This document shows, in pieces, positions 12,801 to 25,212 of a stretch of 64,000 nucleotides of DNA (position 1 is the stretch's first letter; the number at the start of each line of letters is the position of its first letter). A program made the position numbers and the translations under genes. This stretch comes from Hsuehochloa calcarea (taxonomy: Eukaryota > Streptophyta > Magnoliopsida > Poales > Poaceae), in the NCBI GenBank assembly GCA_036346395.1, contig JAYEVG010000030.1, positions 62,001-126,000 of the forward strand. Reading direction: 5' to 3'. The notes under the pieces are model-generated. The model was not told the DNA's origin, made no database searches, and saw only the letters and a list, made by a program, of their open reading frames with translations.

Positions 12801-15800
12801 TTTGTAATATATCATTTGTAGCATGGTCTTAGCGGGTCAATTTAAAGGTTTAAAAACTTGCTTAAAATGTTGGTGGAAGTGTTGATCTGTAGTCCTAATT
12901 GTGGGTTTAGATTTATTTTTAGTGCGTCTCTTCATTAGTTTCCTGATTTTTTTTTCTTTTACTGTTATAATTTCTAAATCAGCTGAATGAAGCATTCTTC
13001 TTTTTACAAATAATGGCATGTTATAAGTTTGATTGCTAGATATCTCGTTTTGTGATTTTAAGTTTGTAACTATATTGTGTAACCTTAGATCGGATCAGAA
13101 AGATGTATGAGGCTTTCCCCAGGATATTTATTCCCCATTTCCTTGGAGATGATTATGACGATGATGGGCAAAAATTATCTGAAGCTATTTCTGCTGCAAA
13201 AGTGCGCGCTGAGAGTTGTTCATCATTCCTGAAAGCAGCTATCAGGTAAGGTATACTAATTTTAATAAATCCAAGTGAATCATAAATATCGGCCATTCAA
13301 GCATCGAGCTTTGTCTTCCAAACTGGTAGTATTTTTCAGTGGATTTTAAGACCAATACATCAAATCGTTGAACAGCATGGATAATTTGACCTGGAGTGTA
13401 ACCCTCAGTGCTTGACCATTGCTGACAAAGCACAAAGCAGAAAACACCAACGAGCTTATCATGATAGGAAAATACATGGTTCTGAACTTCTGATTCCTTT
13501 CCATTTGTTCTCATTATAAAATTCCGGATGGAGATTGTATTGGTGAAGTCAAAAATATATTAAATTATTTTTGCTCTAAATAACTGCGCTCGTTTAGTCC
13601 TACTATTATGTTATACTGTTGTGTTTCTTTATGTTCAGTGTTCATTGTTCAATGTTCAACTATGCTATGGTTTGTAACTTATCAAGTACCATATTTTATA
13701 TTTTTATTATTTCTAATATATATATACACAGCCGTATCGCTGTATCTTTTTTTTTGGGGGATGGGGTATCGCGTATCGGTGCATAATAGGTGCTCAGCCA
13801 CATGTTTTGATGCCTATTTTACTTGTAGCTTCATAGTCATTAACCTTGGAGAAAATAAAGCTAGAGTTGGTCATGAAATTGTTATTTTATTGTGAGGTCA
13901 AGTTGCGAAAATATATTTTAGTTTTGCAATACAAGAGTCTTTGCTATAAGATCTTTGGATATTTGCAGTGTTTACTCTGTTATTGGACAAGGTGATTTTT
14001 CTTCTCCTTTTTCCAGTGATATCTTTTTATTACACTAATAATGCATCTTCCCTGTATTAAGGTGGTCTGCCGAGTTTGGGACATCAAGAAATGGATCTCC
14101 TGAGCTGCATGTTATGTTGGCTGAATACATATATTCTGAATCTCCAGAAACGGTATACTGTCCATAACTCTCTGGCTGAATGTGACTATCTTATATGCTA
14201 GAGCTGCAATTATATGGGTCATTGCTGCTGTTACTATTTTTACTGCTGTTTTAATAATGCTTCAAGGTTTCATGTGGAGTTCGCTTGGCTGCAGGACATG
14301 ACTAAAGTATCAAGTCATTTTGTGCGTGGAAATGATCCTAAAAAGTTTGCTTGTATGCTGGTGAACTTTATGGGCAAGGTGATGCTTTTGTTCTTAAAAA
14401 ATCGTTACAAATGATGATTGGTAAATACGAAATTCTTTTGAATTGTTATATTCTTGTATTCTCTGAGTACTGGCAAAAATTTACCCTACTAAAATATTTC
14501 CTTTGGCTTTCGCGTGCATATCATTTATAATTATTTTCGTGCTGCTTAATACAACTAATCATTGTTCAATATGATTAGTAGATCCGCGTTCTCTACAATA
14601 GTTTTTTTTGTACAATGGGTTTCTTACTTATTGTTCAAAAGTCATCCTTCTCAAAAGATAGAAACAGAACGCAAGCACATGCTTGTTAAAGCACTTATCC
14701 CACTCTGTTTTTGGGTTGGACCCCAGTTCAAGATTCCTGTCCAACTTTCATCTGTGTTAAACAGGGTCCTGATATGTTTTCAACAATAAAATATATAATC
14801 ATATTAATCTTTTCTTCCTTTTCATGCAGTGCTACCCTGGTGAAGATGATACTGCAATTGCACGTGGTGTCCTAATGTAAGATATCCTTTCTTTCTTCTT
14901 TTCTTTTGAGAGGACATCACTTCCTTGTATGAGAGGAGAATTTGAGAAAACCATTAAAGAAGGCGCATTTTGCAATGCAGAAACCGAATTTCGGAGGAAA
15001 TTGTCTAGATTCTGTTTTGTTTACAACGATAGATACAGGTTAGTTAGCAGTGTTCTAGGGATGCTTGCAATAAGATACACCGCCTCAATGCAAATATCCT
15101 GCTATGTGATTTACAAAACCTGTTTGGGTCATATTCAAATGCATACAGGATAGCACTGTAAAGTGTTTTTGTTTCATGACAGGACAAAATTATATTGGAA
15201 TTTTGGGGATGGAGATGATTGGTTTTCTGATATAATGTTCTTTCTTTAAGGTACCTATCACAAGGGAATCTCAGAGATGCAAATTTACTTATGGATGAGA
15301 TGAAGGAACAACTAAAATCTGCTGACTTAGAATTTCCAAAAACAGATTTAATTCAGTTCATCAAGTATCTTTTACCAACGTAAGTCTTTCCTATCTTTCA
15401 GTTTGCATTGTCTTTCAGGTGGCTTTTCCACATCTGCACATTTATTCTACAGTCTTCTCATGCATTCACATACAAATTATTGTAGAATGAATGTTGCAGT
15501 TTTGCATGATAGTTTTCAAATGTCAGCTGCAAATATGTTTCATATTTCTATCATTAGAAAGATAAAATTAATGCTCGGAGGTATGGCAAATGCTTCCATG
15601 GCTTGGGTAGTTAGGTTTGTATGGGTACATTACGTAGTCTTGGATGATCTTCCCACTTAAAATTCATGGCTATTTTCTTTTGATGACTTGATTAGGAACA
15701 ATTAGTACCAGCCCTGCCAGAACCATGGTTCTGGCCAGAATCGGTTTACAGTGAACCGAGAAAAAAACCTACGAAATTTTTAAATTTTGAATTTGAATTT

Positions 15801-18800
15801 TTGACTCCATAATGTCCTTCCCTAGTTGGTTTAGGCATTCTTATGCTAGATTATGTATTGAAACATTAGTTTTTAGTATATTTAGCACTCTTAAAACATA
15901 AATGAGGACTTTTTATGTACAACTTGAAACACTTTCTCATTAATTGGATTGCATGCAACTATGAGAGAATTGGATTGCATCATTATTTGCTCAGATTGGA
16001 TTGATTCTTTAATCCTATACTTTCAAATCATTTAGTGACGCGATATGATTAATAAGAGATACCGAAAAAGTATTTGCTAATAGTTTGTTCAATGACACGT
16101 GTTTCATATGTATGATTACTAGTATCAACTATGAGAGAAACATTTTCTCATTAATATTTGCATTGTTCCAAATTTAAATTTCATAATTACCATTTTCACG
16201 ATTTCGGTTTTTCGGTTTGACTTGATCGCTATCAGAATCGTCCGATTCTCGACGGTAAAATTTCAATTCGAAAATTCAAAATTTGAATTCGCACCGTTTT
16301 TTCCGAATTTCCGATGAAGGCACGGTTATCGTATTCGCTTCAATGGGATTTCATCCGCATCGAGATTTCGATCCTCGTACCAGCCACTTTGATATGTTCA
16401 TTTCCTGGTTCGTGTAGGAAATGCTTTCAGTGAGGATCATTAATGCATATAAATATTCCATCGATGGACAAAGATTGAAGCCAAATATTGTTTTAATTTT
16501 TATATATGCAAGGTCATAAACCAACTTAAATCTGGTAACCTGACAAGTATAACTTAACTCTTCCCATCTTCCTGGCGAGCCATTGGTTAAGTTCAGACTG
16601 TTAGATTTGGCTAATGTTTTGCTGTTAGATTGTCATGAGATGCAAGCAATGTTCTAAATAACGGTAAACGGTTAACAAATGGTCACCCCACCTTTTAGTG
16701 TGTATACGGTAAGCGGCCTTGTAAATGGTTTTACTATTAAAAATTCAGATAAATATATACATGTGTTTGTATTAACAAAATAAGCATCTAATTCATTTTC
16801 TTTCATGCATATAGAATGGTCAGGCTATCAACAATTGTCCACAATGGTCACATGAAGAAAAAAGATGACATGAAGTGAATGTAATTAAAGAATCATAATT
16901 GAATGAATGAACAACTCAATTGGCAATGAAAAGAAAAGCTAGCATTCATCTCATGTATGTTATAATGCTCATGTCATATGGCAATCTTGCAACTTTACCC
17001 AATAAATGGTCTGTTAAACGGGCCTGTTAAATGTTAACGGCCGTTAAACTGAAAATGGCCCGATAAAACTGTCAAACCTCGAAATGCCCGTAAACATAAC
17101 GGGCAGGGGACCTTTACCGTTTTAATGGCCGTTTACAAGGCCTTAACGACCGTTATTTAGAACACTAGATGCAAGACTTTCTGAATGAGTATATTTTGCC
17201 AGTACCATAGCAATCGCACTTGCAAAATACCATCGCGAAGAAGCTAGCATTACAAATGCCATCGCAGAAGCGAAAAATATTGGTAACTACCATCATTGTC
17301 ACTTTTTCTGTTAATTTGTGTCGTTTACATCCATCTAGGAGAGAAATTTTGCGAAATGACGCATTTGCCCTAGGTATGTGAGTCTGCATTAGTAGGAAGA
17401 GGTCTGACAACGAGGGCCACCTGTTAGTGACACATATGTTGGATTTAATAGGACTGACAAATGGGCCCTGCTTGCAAGTGACACATAAGGGGAGAGATGA
17501 ATGCTTGACCATATGGGTCCACTTGACAAAGAGAGGAGACAGTGGTCAAAGGCCATGGCGGATGGGTGCACATCATCAGCAAGGAAGGAGCGTCGGCAAA
17601 GGTTGAGCAGAGAAGAAAGAAAGAGGGGGGGGGGCAAAATGGTCATTTCGTAGCCTTCATGATGGTATTTCACAAGTCGAGCAATTGCTATGGTACTGAC
17701 AAATTTATTCATTTCTGAATCATATTACAGGACTGTAGTAGTGTAGTTATATTAAAATGCCGAGGTCATAAACCACAAATACCATATTATTGTTAGATGA
17801 AGAGGAATGCAATGTGAATAGTTAGTTGTATTGCAATAGCCCAAGGGGCAATATATAGTACAAGGACTCAAGGAGCAAACCCAAACCCTAGACTAGAGTA
17901 CATACCAGAAATACCCTTTAACACCCCCGTCAAATGCAAGGCATATGCAATAGCATTGCATTTGAAAAGGTTGACACGACATGGAAATCCAAAGCCTGAG
18001 TTGTGATAATGTTGGCGCAGCATGCAACTCTTAGAAAATTGTGTGAGTATCAAATGATCTCCTCCTATCCGAGGTCGTGCGACGGCCTATAAAGAAAAAA
18101 GTGTAGGGGTTGAGAAAGTAGAGGCAAGCGGGAGCAAAGTCGACTCTGCCAACATGACGAAGAAGATAATAGAGCCAACACAAATACAGAGAGAGCTATT
18201 AGACTAGGCCGAAGAGGGATAGATAGAAGCAGGGTTTAAAAACAGACGCCCAAGCCCAATTACGTGATGGCGAAGAATCCTGGCAGAATCAGGTTTTTGG
18301 ATGATAGAAGCATTATGGTGCAGATCGAAGCCCGAGACGGTGACGGCGTAGTGCACTAGAAGCGCGGCAGAGGCGCAGCGCGGAAGAAGCGTGGTGGTGT
18401 TAGAAGCTTGGGGTGATGACCCAGAGAGAAGAGCGGCGACATCATAAAGACTTCTACGATCTACAGCGGCTCAAAAAGAAGAGCGGCGGCCGCTACCATG
18501 CGAAGAGGAAGGAGAGGGTCACACTCGATCCAAGAGGATGGACTGTGATTAGAAAAACAATCAGCTGATTGACAATGAATTTGTGGACTCACACGACATA
18601 GATGAACTCAAAGAGAGCAACAGAATTAGATGGACGCAACAGAAGCGAAGACTCTAAAGAGAAAGACTCAAAGGATAATAGCAGCAGATACTAGTAGCAG
18701 CAAGCACCAACCAGGCCAAACAAGAGCACCTCAACCCATATGTGCGGCCCAATTAGATGCAGGTCATGGCCCATGAGGAAACACCACCGAGAGCCTAGCC

Positions 18801-21800
18801 AGCAAGCAAGAGCTAGCTCCAAGCGAAACAATGCTTCAAGTGAAGGAGCAACGATGATTGCAGACAACGGCAGCGTGGCTGAAGTCGAGGACGACGGTCA
18901 ACTTTGGCAGATCTACAGTGGCTCGGGGCAGGAGAGGCAGTGATGGTGGCCAAAGAGAGCGCGTGGCGGGGCGACCTCCTTTGGCAGATCTGCAGCGGCT
19001 CGGGGTAGGAGAGGTAGTGCGGTGGTCAGAGAGAGCTCGGGGTGGCGGCGGCGATGAGGAGCAGATCTGGTCGGGAGAAAGGTAGTACGACAGCCTCGAA
19101 CGACGACGCGGTGGTCCGGTGGCGGCTTGAAGCACGGGAGGCCATGCAGGTGATGGCTCGAGACAGGGGCGGCGACGATTGACCCCCGAAGGCAGCGGCA
19201 GCCCGATCCAGATAGGATCTGGACGGTGACGGCGGCCCGAGTAGGGGAAGATCGTGTAGCCCGAGGTCTCGGCAGTGGCTGCAATGTATACTACCAGATC
19301 CGGCATAGATCGAGACTGACGACGACGGGCAACGACTTGAGGAAGAAGAACAGTTGTCCCCGCGCCGCAATGGATCCGTCGGAGACGACTGCCGATGTCG
19401 GTCGGGGAGACGACCGGCCGATGTCGGGTTCGGCATTGAGTTCGCCAAGGCCGGATCTGAGCTATAGACAAGGTGGCTGCTAACGACGAAGACCGTTGCT
19501 GCTGGAGTGCTAAAAGAAATTGCTTGACCGGAGGCCTCTGGGAGAGATTGCTCTCGAGCGACAATGATGAGGACGAGCGGAGGCTAGGAGAGAACCTAGT
19601 TCTATGATATCATGTTAGATGAAGAGGAGGAATGCAATGTAAATAGTTCGTTGTATTGCAATAGCCCAAAGGGCAATATATAGTATAAGGACTCAAGGGA
19701 CACCCAAACCCTAGACTAGAGTACAATACCAGAAATGCCCTTTAACAATTTTGACTAGAGTACAATACTAGATTTTCTAGGTAGCTTTCTTTTCCTATGA
19801 ACAAACTCATCCTATAGTTTGAATTTATTCAATTCATCATGCATGTTTCAAATAATCTTGATAAAACAATGTATGATGACTTTGCCTTTTGTTACTTGTA
19901 TGTACATATATTGTCATGAAATCACAATCCAATCTCAGGCATTATTTTATACAAGAACTGAGGAGCTACTTTGTCATTGTTTTCTCTTGTTATGTGCATT
20001 ATTGACCACATTTTGTTGTTTACAGGCTTGAAAGAGATGCTTACCCTCTTTTTAGGATACTTCGACAAAAGTATAAGACAAGTACAGATCGTGACCCTGT
20101 ATCTGAGGAGGTAGCATCTTTTTTTGAATATTTTGTAGCTTTATAAGAAAACATGTTTAAGCACTACATGGCATGTTTTACTGTTTGTACCTTTTCATGT
20201 GTGTCACTGAGTGCTTTTGCCAGCGTCTGGAAATTTTTATGGTGGCCTTGAAACATCTCAGTCAGCACCAGGTCTTGCTGGATTTAGGTGGTTTGGTGTT
20301 TTAACTGTAATTGCAAACATGAACTTGACAGAAACCGGAGAACTTTTAAGTTATATTTTTCAAAAACAAAATCTACATATATTGTCACGAAACAGTGTGT
20401 ACACGTGAAAGATGATGATGTTAGATCATTTAGGAGTCAATGAGTCATGTACTACTTAACGTAGCTCCACAAACATTTGGCCTTGTTCGGGTGTGCTGTC
20501 CATCAGGAAATATAGGAACTGTCAATAAAGGACCACCTGTTCTTACAATATATTTATTTAATTCTATATTATTGCCCTCCTGCTCTACAAAGAAGAGTAA
20601 AAGGTGGGAAAAAGGTTATTATTTAATGTTGGAACTAACTTGGTATAGCTCATGATTGTATGGTTGCCTTTTGCAGTTATTGGATGAAATAGCTGCAAAA
20701 TTCTATGGCATACGACGCCAGAACCCTCTAGAAGGACTTTTTGGTGAAATGTTCAAGGTAAACACTTACTTTTATAACTCATTCATGCTGCTTGCTGTAT
20801 TGAATTAATTCCTTTCGAAGTTTGTGAAATTAATACCAAGCACCAGCTGGTTTTAGCAACGTTACCTTGTCTTCTGAAAGGGAAATTTGCCATTTTGCCA
20901 CACCATATATGTGGTTTTTACAAAATGCCATTAAGTTCCCGGTAATAGATATTTTGCCCCATCTTTCGTGCGTCACTTGATCATTTGACATTTTGGAGAA
21001 AAAATGACAATTTTGCTCATGTCTTCTTCTTCCCCTTCCTCCGTCATCTCCATCTCTCAGCCGACACCCTCCACATCCCATGGAGTCCTCCCTCCTCTTC
21101 ACCTCCCGCCTCCTCAAGCTGTCCCTCCTGTCACTTTCCCCTCCGCCCATCCCCGCCACACCTTCCTCCGCGTGAGGCCGTCACCGCCGTCGTCCCAGCG
21201 CCTCCTCCCCTCCTCGCCGCGTGCCGCGCACTACGTGTTCGACGGGATTCGCAGCCAGGACAAGCCACCCAATGTGGGCCGCAGAGGCTCGCACTGGAGG
21301 GCCTACCGCGAGGCTCGGGGACCCCGCTGCGCACCTCGTGGCAGCGGCGACCAGGGGCGTCGCTCGCTACGTTGTCCCGGCCTGTCATTCTTGATCCGTC
21401 CTTCGAGGATGAGGAAGAGGAGCTTGTCGGCGAGCGAGTCGAGGGGCGACAGACGGCGGCGGCCGGATCTGGCTCGGCCGGAAGGGAAGAGGGGAGTCGG
21501 GAGGAGATCTGGAGGAGGAAGAAACACAAGTCTTTGCTTGACCCTGTCTTCTGTTCGCCGCCCCACCAAATCGCTGCCCCTCCCATCTCTCTCAAAACAG
21601 GCGCCGCACCACCAAATCGCCGCCTGACCAAGTCAATGAATCGCTGACCCCCCTCTCTTGCAAAATAGTTGGTAAATATACATCTTTTGATGGTATAGAC
21701 CCAATTTTTCCCATATAAAGTTTAGTCAACAGTAACATGTCAAGATAAGTTCACAGTTCACACAGCATGTATTAGATTGAAGAATGTTAATATGGGTAGT

Positions 21801-21902
21801 TGGGACCGACAAGTTGATAACCTAATCCCAAGACTAATTGTCACCCGTCTAAAAAAATGACAAATCGTCACTGATCTTATTCTCTACATTGTGCAGATAT
21901 AG
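9860..21902 (+). CDS. GET4: GET4 homologue, tail-anchored protein targeting factor, 12 exons
   Basis: Exons: 9860-9913, 10721-10800, 11359-11437, 11851-11932, 13089-13245, 14062-14152, 14295-14378, 14830-14876, 15251-15379, 20026-20110, 20677-20757, and probably 21897-21902. All borders are GT/AG and the frame stays open, giving 324 residues, the usual size. Recognisable stretches are YYEAQQMYKSTSARYIASQR, SEALDILQSGALIQLKHGQ, LFVDTLVKGRLPYNEETFDR, FIPHFLGDD, RWSAEFGTSRNGSPELH and KYLLPTLERDAYPLFRILRQ. GET4 is an all-helical repeat protein that binds GET5-like and BAG6-like partners and hands tail-anchored membrane proteins to GET3 in the cytosol. The final exon of only six bases (isoleucine, stop) is the least certain part; without it the protein would read a few codons into the intron. 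Intron 9 (15380-20025) is swollen to 4.6 kb by transposons. Confidence 0.9.
11965..12712. mobile_element. Long-TIR non-autonomous DNA element in GET4 intron 4
   Basis: The first and last roughly 110 bases form an imperfect inverted repeat. The left end reads AGTTGAG, then ATGCATTGCTACGGG, and later TAGCAAGAAGCTACATGATT; the right end carries the reverse complement of each. The middle has no coding region. A clean target duplication was not found, so the superfamily is open. Confidence 0.65.
15714..16376. mobile_element. Candidate insertion flanked by a 9 bp direct repeat
   Basis: GTACCAGCC occurs at 15705-15713 and again at 16377-16385, the length expected of a Mutator-like target duplication. 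The enclosed 663 bases are AT-rich with CCGGTT-like and TTTGAATTT runs near the ends. I see no good terminal inverted repeat, so it is only a candidate. Confidence 0.4.
16647..17167. mobile_element. hAT-like MITE in GET4 intron 9
   Basis: The left end CAATGTTCTAAATAACGGT and the right end, read in reverse complement as TAGTGTTCTAAATAACGGT, are nearly identical inverted repeats. A perfect 8 bp duplication GATGCAAG lies outside both ends (16639-16646 and 17168-17175), as hAT elements make. The interior is non-coding with many AACGG/CCGTT motifs near the ends, possible transposase binding sites. Confidence 0.82.
17187..17711. mobile_element. Mutator-like MITE in GET4 intron 9
   Basis: Inverted ends of about 50 bases share CAGTACCATAGCAAT and AAATACCATC. 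The perfect 9 bp duplication TTTCTGAAT flanks them (17178-17186 and 17712-17720), which is the Mutator-like length. It lies two bases from the target duplication of the hAT-like element to its left. No coding capacity. Confidence 0.75.
17791..19747 (-). mobile_element. Small non-coding LTR retrotransposon, copy 2
   Basis: LTR-like direct repeats lie at 17791-17923 and 19613-19747; both begin TGTTAGATGAAGAGG and end TTTAACA on the plus strand. Orientation is minus: a weakened primer site TGATATCATAGA follows the right LTR on that strand, and a G-rich tract (CCCCCG on the plus strand at 17924) precedes the left one. Flanks ATTAT and ATTTT match at four of five bases. The 1.7 kb interior is GC-rich and carries no gag or pol protein, although chance frames up to 242 codons occur. 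It is homologous to the element at 4017-5360 over LTRs and much of the interior. Confidence 0.8.
20880..21715. other. GC-rich insert in the last GET4 intron, possible gene-capturing MULE
   Basis: AT-rich edges (GGGAAATTTGCC on the left; TTTTTCCC on the right) enclose about 600 GC-rich bases with overlapping open frames of 166 to 220 codons on both strands. The GC content is unlike the surrounding intron. The edges are loosely inverted, but no target duplication was found and none of the frames resembles a known protein. It could be a Pack-MULE-type element carrying a piece of a host gene. Confidence 0.4.
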
Positions 21903-22261
21903 TAGACGAGGGAAGGGCCTGATCATAATACCTTCAGGTTTCGGCGCAATCATTGACCAGAATAATGCAACTGCTGTCATGCCACATGTTGTACGGTGAT
22001 ACGTCACTGCTGGAAGATCAGCGGTTGGTCACCCAGAAAGAACCTCAGAGTTGGCGCTTCCTCAGCCGTGATTGAGGTCGTACATTTATCATCAAACTGC
22101 ATAAAGATATATGCACCACTGATCTTTTGTAAAATCATTTTTATCGGTTTTTATTGTTTCTAAACTATCGTGTAACTGATTTTCTTTTGAGATTACTTGT
22201 AAGATGATACAGCGTTTTCTCTCTTTTCTATGACAGATTTTTCCCTGTAAAAAAAAAACTA

Positions 22262-24000
22262 GAAGTACCACCCTGTACATGTAGTTCCAGTTATGCGGTT
22301 TGAAATCTCATGGTGAAAAACCATTTTTTCTGCACAAAACCGGTTTATTTTGCGGGTGGTTGGACTGTGGACCATGTGCGTTATGCCATATCTCTACTTG
22401 CATTATTACGGTGGTATGTATGTGTACGAATACAATGTGCCTGCATGCAAGCAGTAGCATGCTTGTTGGTGTAGTAGTTTAGCAATTCAATCATGTGATT
22501 TGCACACAAAAGCCAGGCATAAGACAAGATGCAAACATGAGAATAGGTACAGCCCTAATTGGTCACGAGCGTAAATAAGCTAGGAGCATAGCATGCCGCA
22601 TGGAATTGCAGTAAATAAATCAGGCTTGGCACATCGCTATCTAGCGGCAAAACAAAACAATAGCCTAAATAAAGGTAGCACACTAGCATGTGCTTTCTGG
22701 CAAATCACGACGGGCCAGGCATCGGGTCGGTTCAGCCATTTTTGACTCAAAGTCACTCCATATAATATCTACACTTTCACATGGTATTTATTTTGACGCT
22801 GACCTCGGACTATTACCCGTAGGCTCGAGGTCCTACTCTGTCCTGATCACAAATTAAACACCATATATTTGGAGCATAGCAACTTTATACCGAGTAAAGG
22901 CACTAATATTTGGAGCAAACGATGAATAAATTTCGGTCATTCTGCGTAGAAATGCATCAATTCATTGCATCAAAGACATTCCTCGTCTGGAGAATAGAAT
23001 AGCAAGTCCCTTGGTCTGTACTCCGATAATAAAAGACAAATTATCGAATTAAACAGTCACACATACAGTACATCAGATAATTATAAGCAATCCTGGGCAG
23101 GCAGCTTGCCTTACAACGTTGCCCGTGTACCAGCGACCACGGTACAAGGAAACACGAAAGACGCTATCACGCTATAGCTTGGGAAGCACAGGACATGGCG
23201 GCCCCCCAGGTGCTCGCTCCCAAGCCATTTGTGACTGTAATCCACGAGCAATCGGAGAGTTCAACTGGGGGGAATCCGCGGTAAGCAACCGTACCGGTCA
23301 GGACCGGTAAAAAAAATACCGGTTCGAAAAGTTTAAAATTTAAAATTATAGCAAAAAAAGTGTTATTATATATGATTGTGTACACCAAATAGTATAAATT
23401 AGTATATGTTTACTATAATTTGAAGCTACAATTGCTACAGCTCGTCACGGACGACAAAATGAGAAAGAAGTTGAAGATCGATTTGGGTGTATTATGGAGA
23501 CTATAATGCTAGACAATTCAAAAGGTGAATCTGAGCCTCTACTTGATGAAGATGGAGATCCACTTATGCCTTGAAAGATTGTTGTAGATGCCATCCCTGA
23601 CAAGGATCTGAATGAATCTATTGACTATGAACCACTTTCCACTGGGCCAAGAAAAATATTTGTTGCTAACTAGAAAAATTGTGTCAAATGTAGTTATTTC
23701 CTTGTTCACCGGTCGGCTGGTTACCGGCCGGTGACCAGCAGATAATTCAAATGTTTGTTTAACGAAATTTGAATTCTTGATTCTCTTCTCAATCGATTCT
23801 CTTCTCCATCGGTTCATTATGGCACTGCGACAAGCTTCATCCTGGTCCAGTGCTGGAAACCTGGAACACACTACGTCCAACCAACAGTGACTATCTCTGG
23901 TGAGGAATTGGAAACTTTTTTTTTAAAAAAAGCAGTAAATGATGTAGAAATCCCAACATTTTCTTACATTATTTCCAAAAGGGGCAGCAATCATGATAAG
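22262..24000. other. Region between GET4 and the BRCA2 remnant
   Basis: The first part follows the GET4 3' untranslated region. At 23290-23330 and 23705-23740 are clusters of CCGGT motifs next to runs such as AAATTTGAATTC, like those in the small elements at 15714-16376 and 41643-41850. They may be the ends of a further non-autonomous element, but I could not find a target duplication. No gene seen. Confidence 0.4.
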
Positions 24001-24326
24001 TCAGCCACCACTATCACCAACTATGCATAAAGCCCTATCCTTTAGCTGTTGAATTTTCTGAAAGGGATCATTCATTGCAGTACAACAGTGAGTTACAACA
24101 GGACCATCAGAACATGTAGCACATAAATAAGATCTCTCTAATGTGAAGAAACTTACAGGGAAATAACTTGAAGCCCATTTCTCGGCAGCAGTTGCAGCTT
24201 CTTTAAGATGAGATTTTTTTAAGAAATCTCATTGGAAAGAGTATACGTAGAGCTCTCCGTTGCCTCGGCTACCCATATGCGCGTCATCTGGTCTTTCTGT
24301 CGCCTGACCAGATTACAAAAACCAAC
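24001..24326 (-). pseudogene. BRCA2: BRCA2 remnant, last two exons
   Basis: The penultimate exon (24157-24326) encodes VGFCNLVRRQKDQMTRIWVA, then EATESSTYTLSNEIS, then in a shifted frame SHLKEAATAAEKWASSYFP. The last exon (24001-24057) encodes KIQQLKDRALCIVGDSGG and a stop. This looks like the end of the plant BRCA2 DNA-binding region. Between the two halves of the longer exon, eight bases stand where six are expected, so there is a +2 frameshift and an immediate stop (TAA). Borders are otherwise clean. The preceding exons, which should encode the helical domain and the OB folds, are not found in the next 10 kb. Confidence 0.72.
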
Positions 24327-24582
24327 CTGAGCAATATAGATAACAGTAAGTTAAAGCTGCACTTGCATTAGAAAGGGATAAACTTGAATAATGAAGTAGA
24401 GAGCCTGCAATAAAAAAGAGTTTGCCGGTGATAAAATCTTCAAATGTTTACACAGGAGGAAGTATGCTATGCAATCATGCTTGGTTTGCAATCAAACTAA
24501 AAACTATCACGAAAAATTCTAAGAAACTGTTATGATCAAATATCCAAGTGAGTACTGCAGCACGTGTGCTGTAGCAACCAAG

Positions 24583-25207
24583 GTTCAAGAAAGCGTTAGG
24601 CGCTAGGCAGGCGGTGGCCCAGGGCCTAGCACCTAGGCAGACTAGGCGGCGACAAGAGGCTGCCGGTGACTACGGTGCATATAAGTCCACAACAGGAATA
24701 ATATGTTGAATTGAGCAAGCATTAGGTATCAAAGTGAGTAAGATAGAAGGAAAATTACCTAAAGAAGCAAGACATCAGCAATTTGATGTAGTCATGTATA
24801 TTATCTCCCCTCCAAGAGCTTGATATAATCAAATAATGATGTAAACCTGCATATTTAATCAATGATGAGTTATTTTGCTATTGTGTGAGAAAGAATGTAT
24901 GAATGATTGATAAATGAGAGTATGAAACATATGTAGCCACATATATCAAAGACTTAACATAGAAAATATCAGAAGTTTATAACATAAGAGTGCCAATTTC
25001 ACATAGTCTCATTCTCACACAATAAGATATAGAACCACACATAGACATAGACATAGTCTTAAACTCTTAGAAGCAAGCAAAATACTAATAGAGTTTATGA
25101 TAAATTGCTAAGATGGCTCAATCTGTCAATCAGGAGTTAGTGTCTGCGTCCTTCTCCTCATAATTCCTGGTAACAACCACTTCATCCTGGTTAGACTCGA
25201 ACTCAAT
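24583..25207 (-). mobile_element. hAT transposon 3' end with transposase C-terminus
   Basis: On the minus strand a frame ending with stop at about 25130 encodes an acidic tail (NYEEKDADTNS), typical of the end of plant hAT transposases. It is followed by a non-coding stretch ending near 24583 with repeated CGCCTA-type motifs (AGGCGCTAGG on plus) and an end like AAGGTTCAAGAAAGCG, a form common in grass hAT elements. The protein frame resumes at 33201-33392, on the other side of the Gypsy element, so one coding stretch has been split. Confidence 0.6.
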
Positions 25208-25212
25208 GTCGT

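Noticed and set aside
18836..19564. A 242-codon minus frame and its overlapping partners
   Set aside because: Inside the small LTR element, low-complexity and GC-rich; the related element at 4017 does not keep any of these frames.
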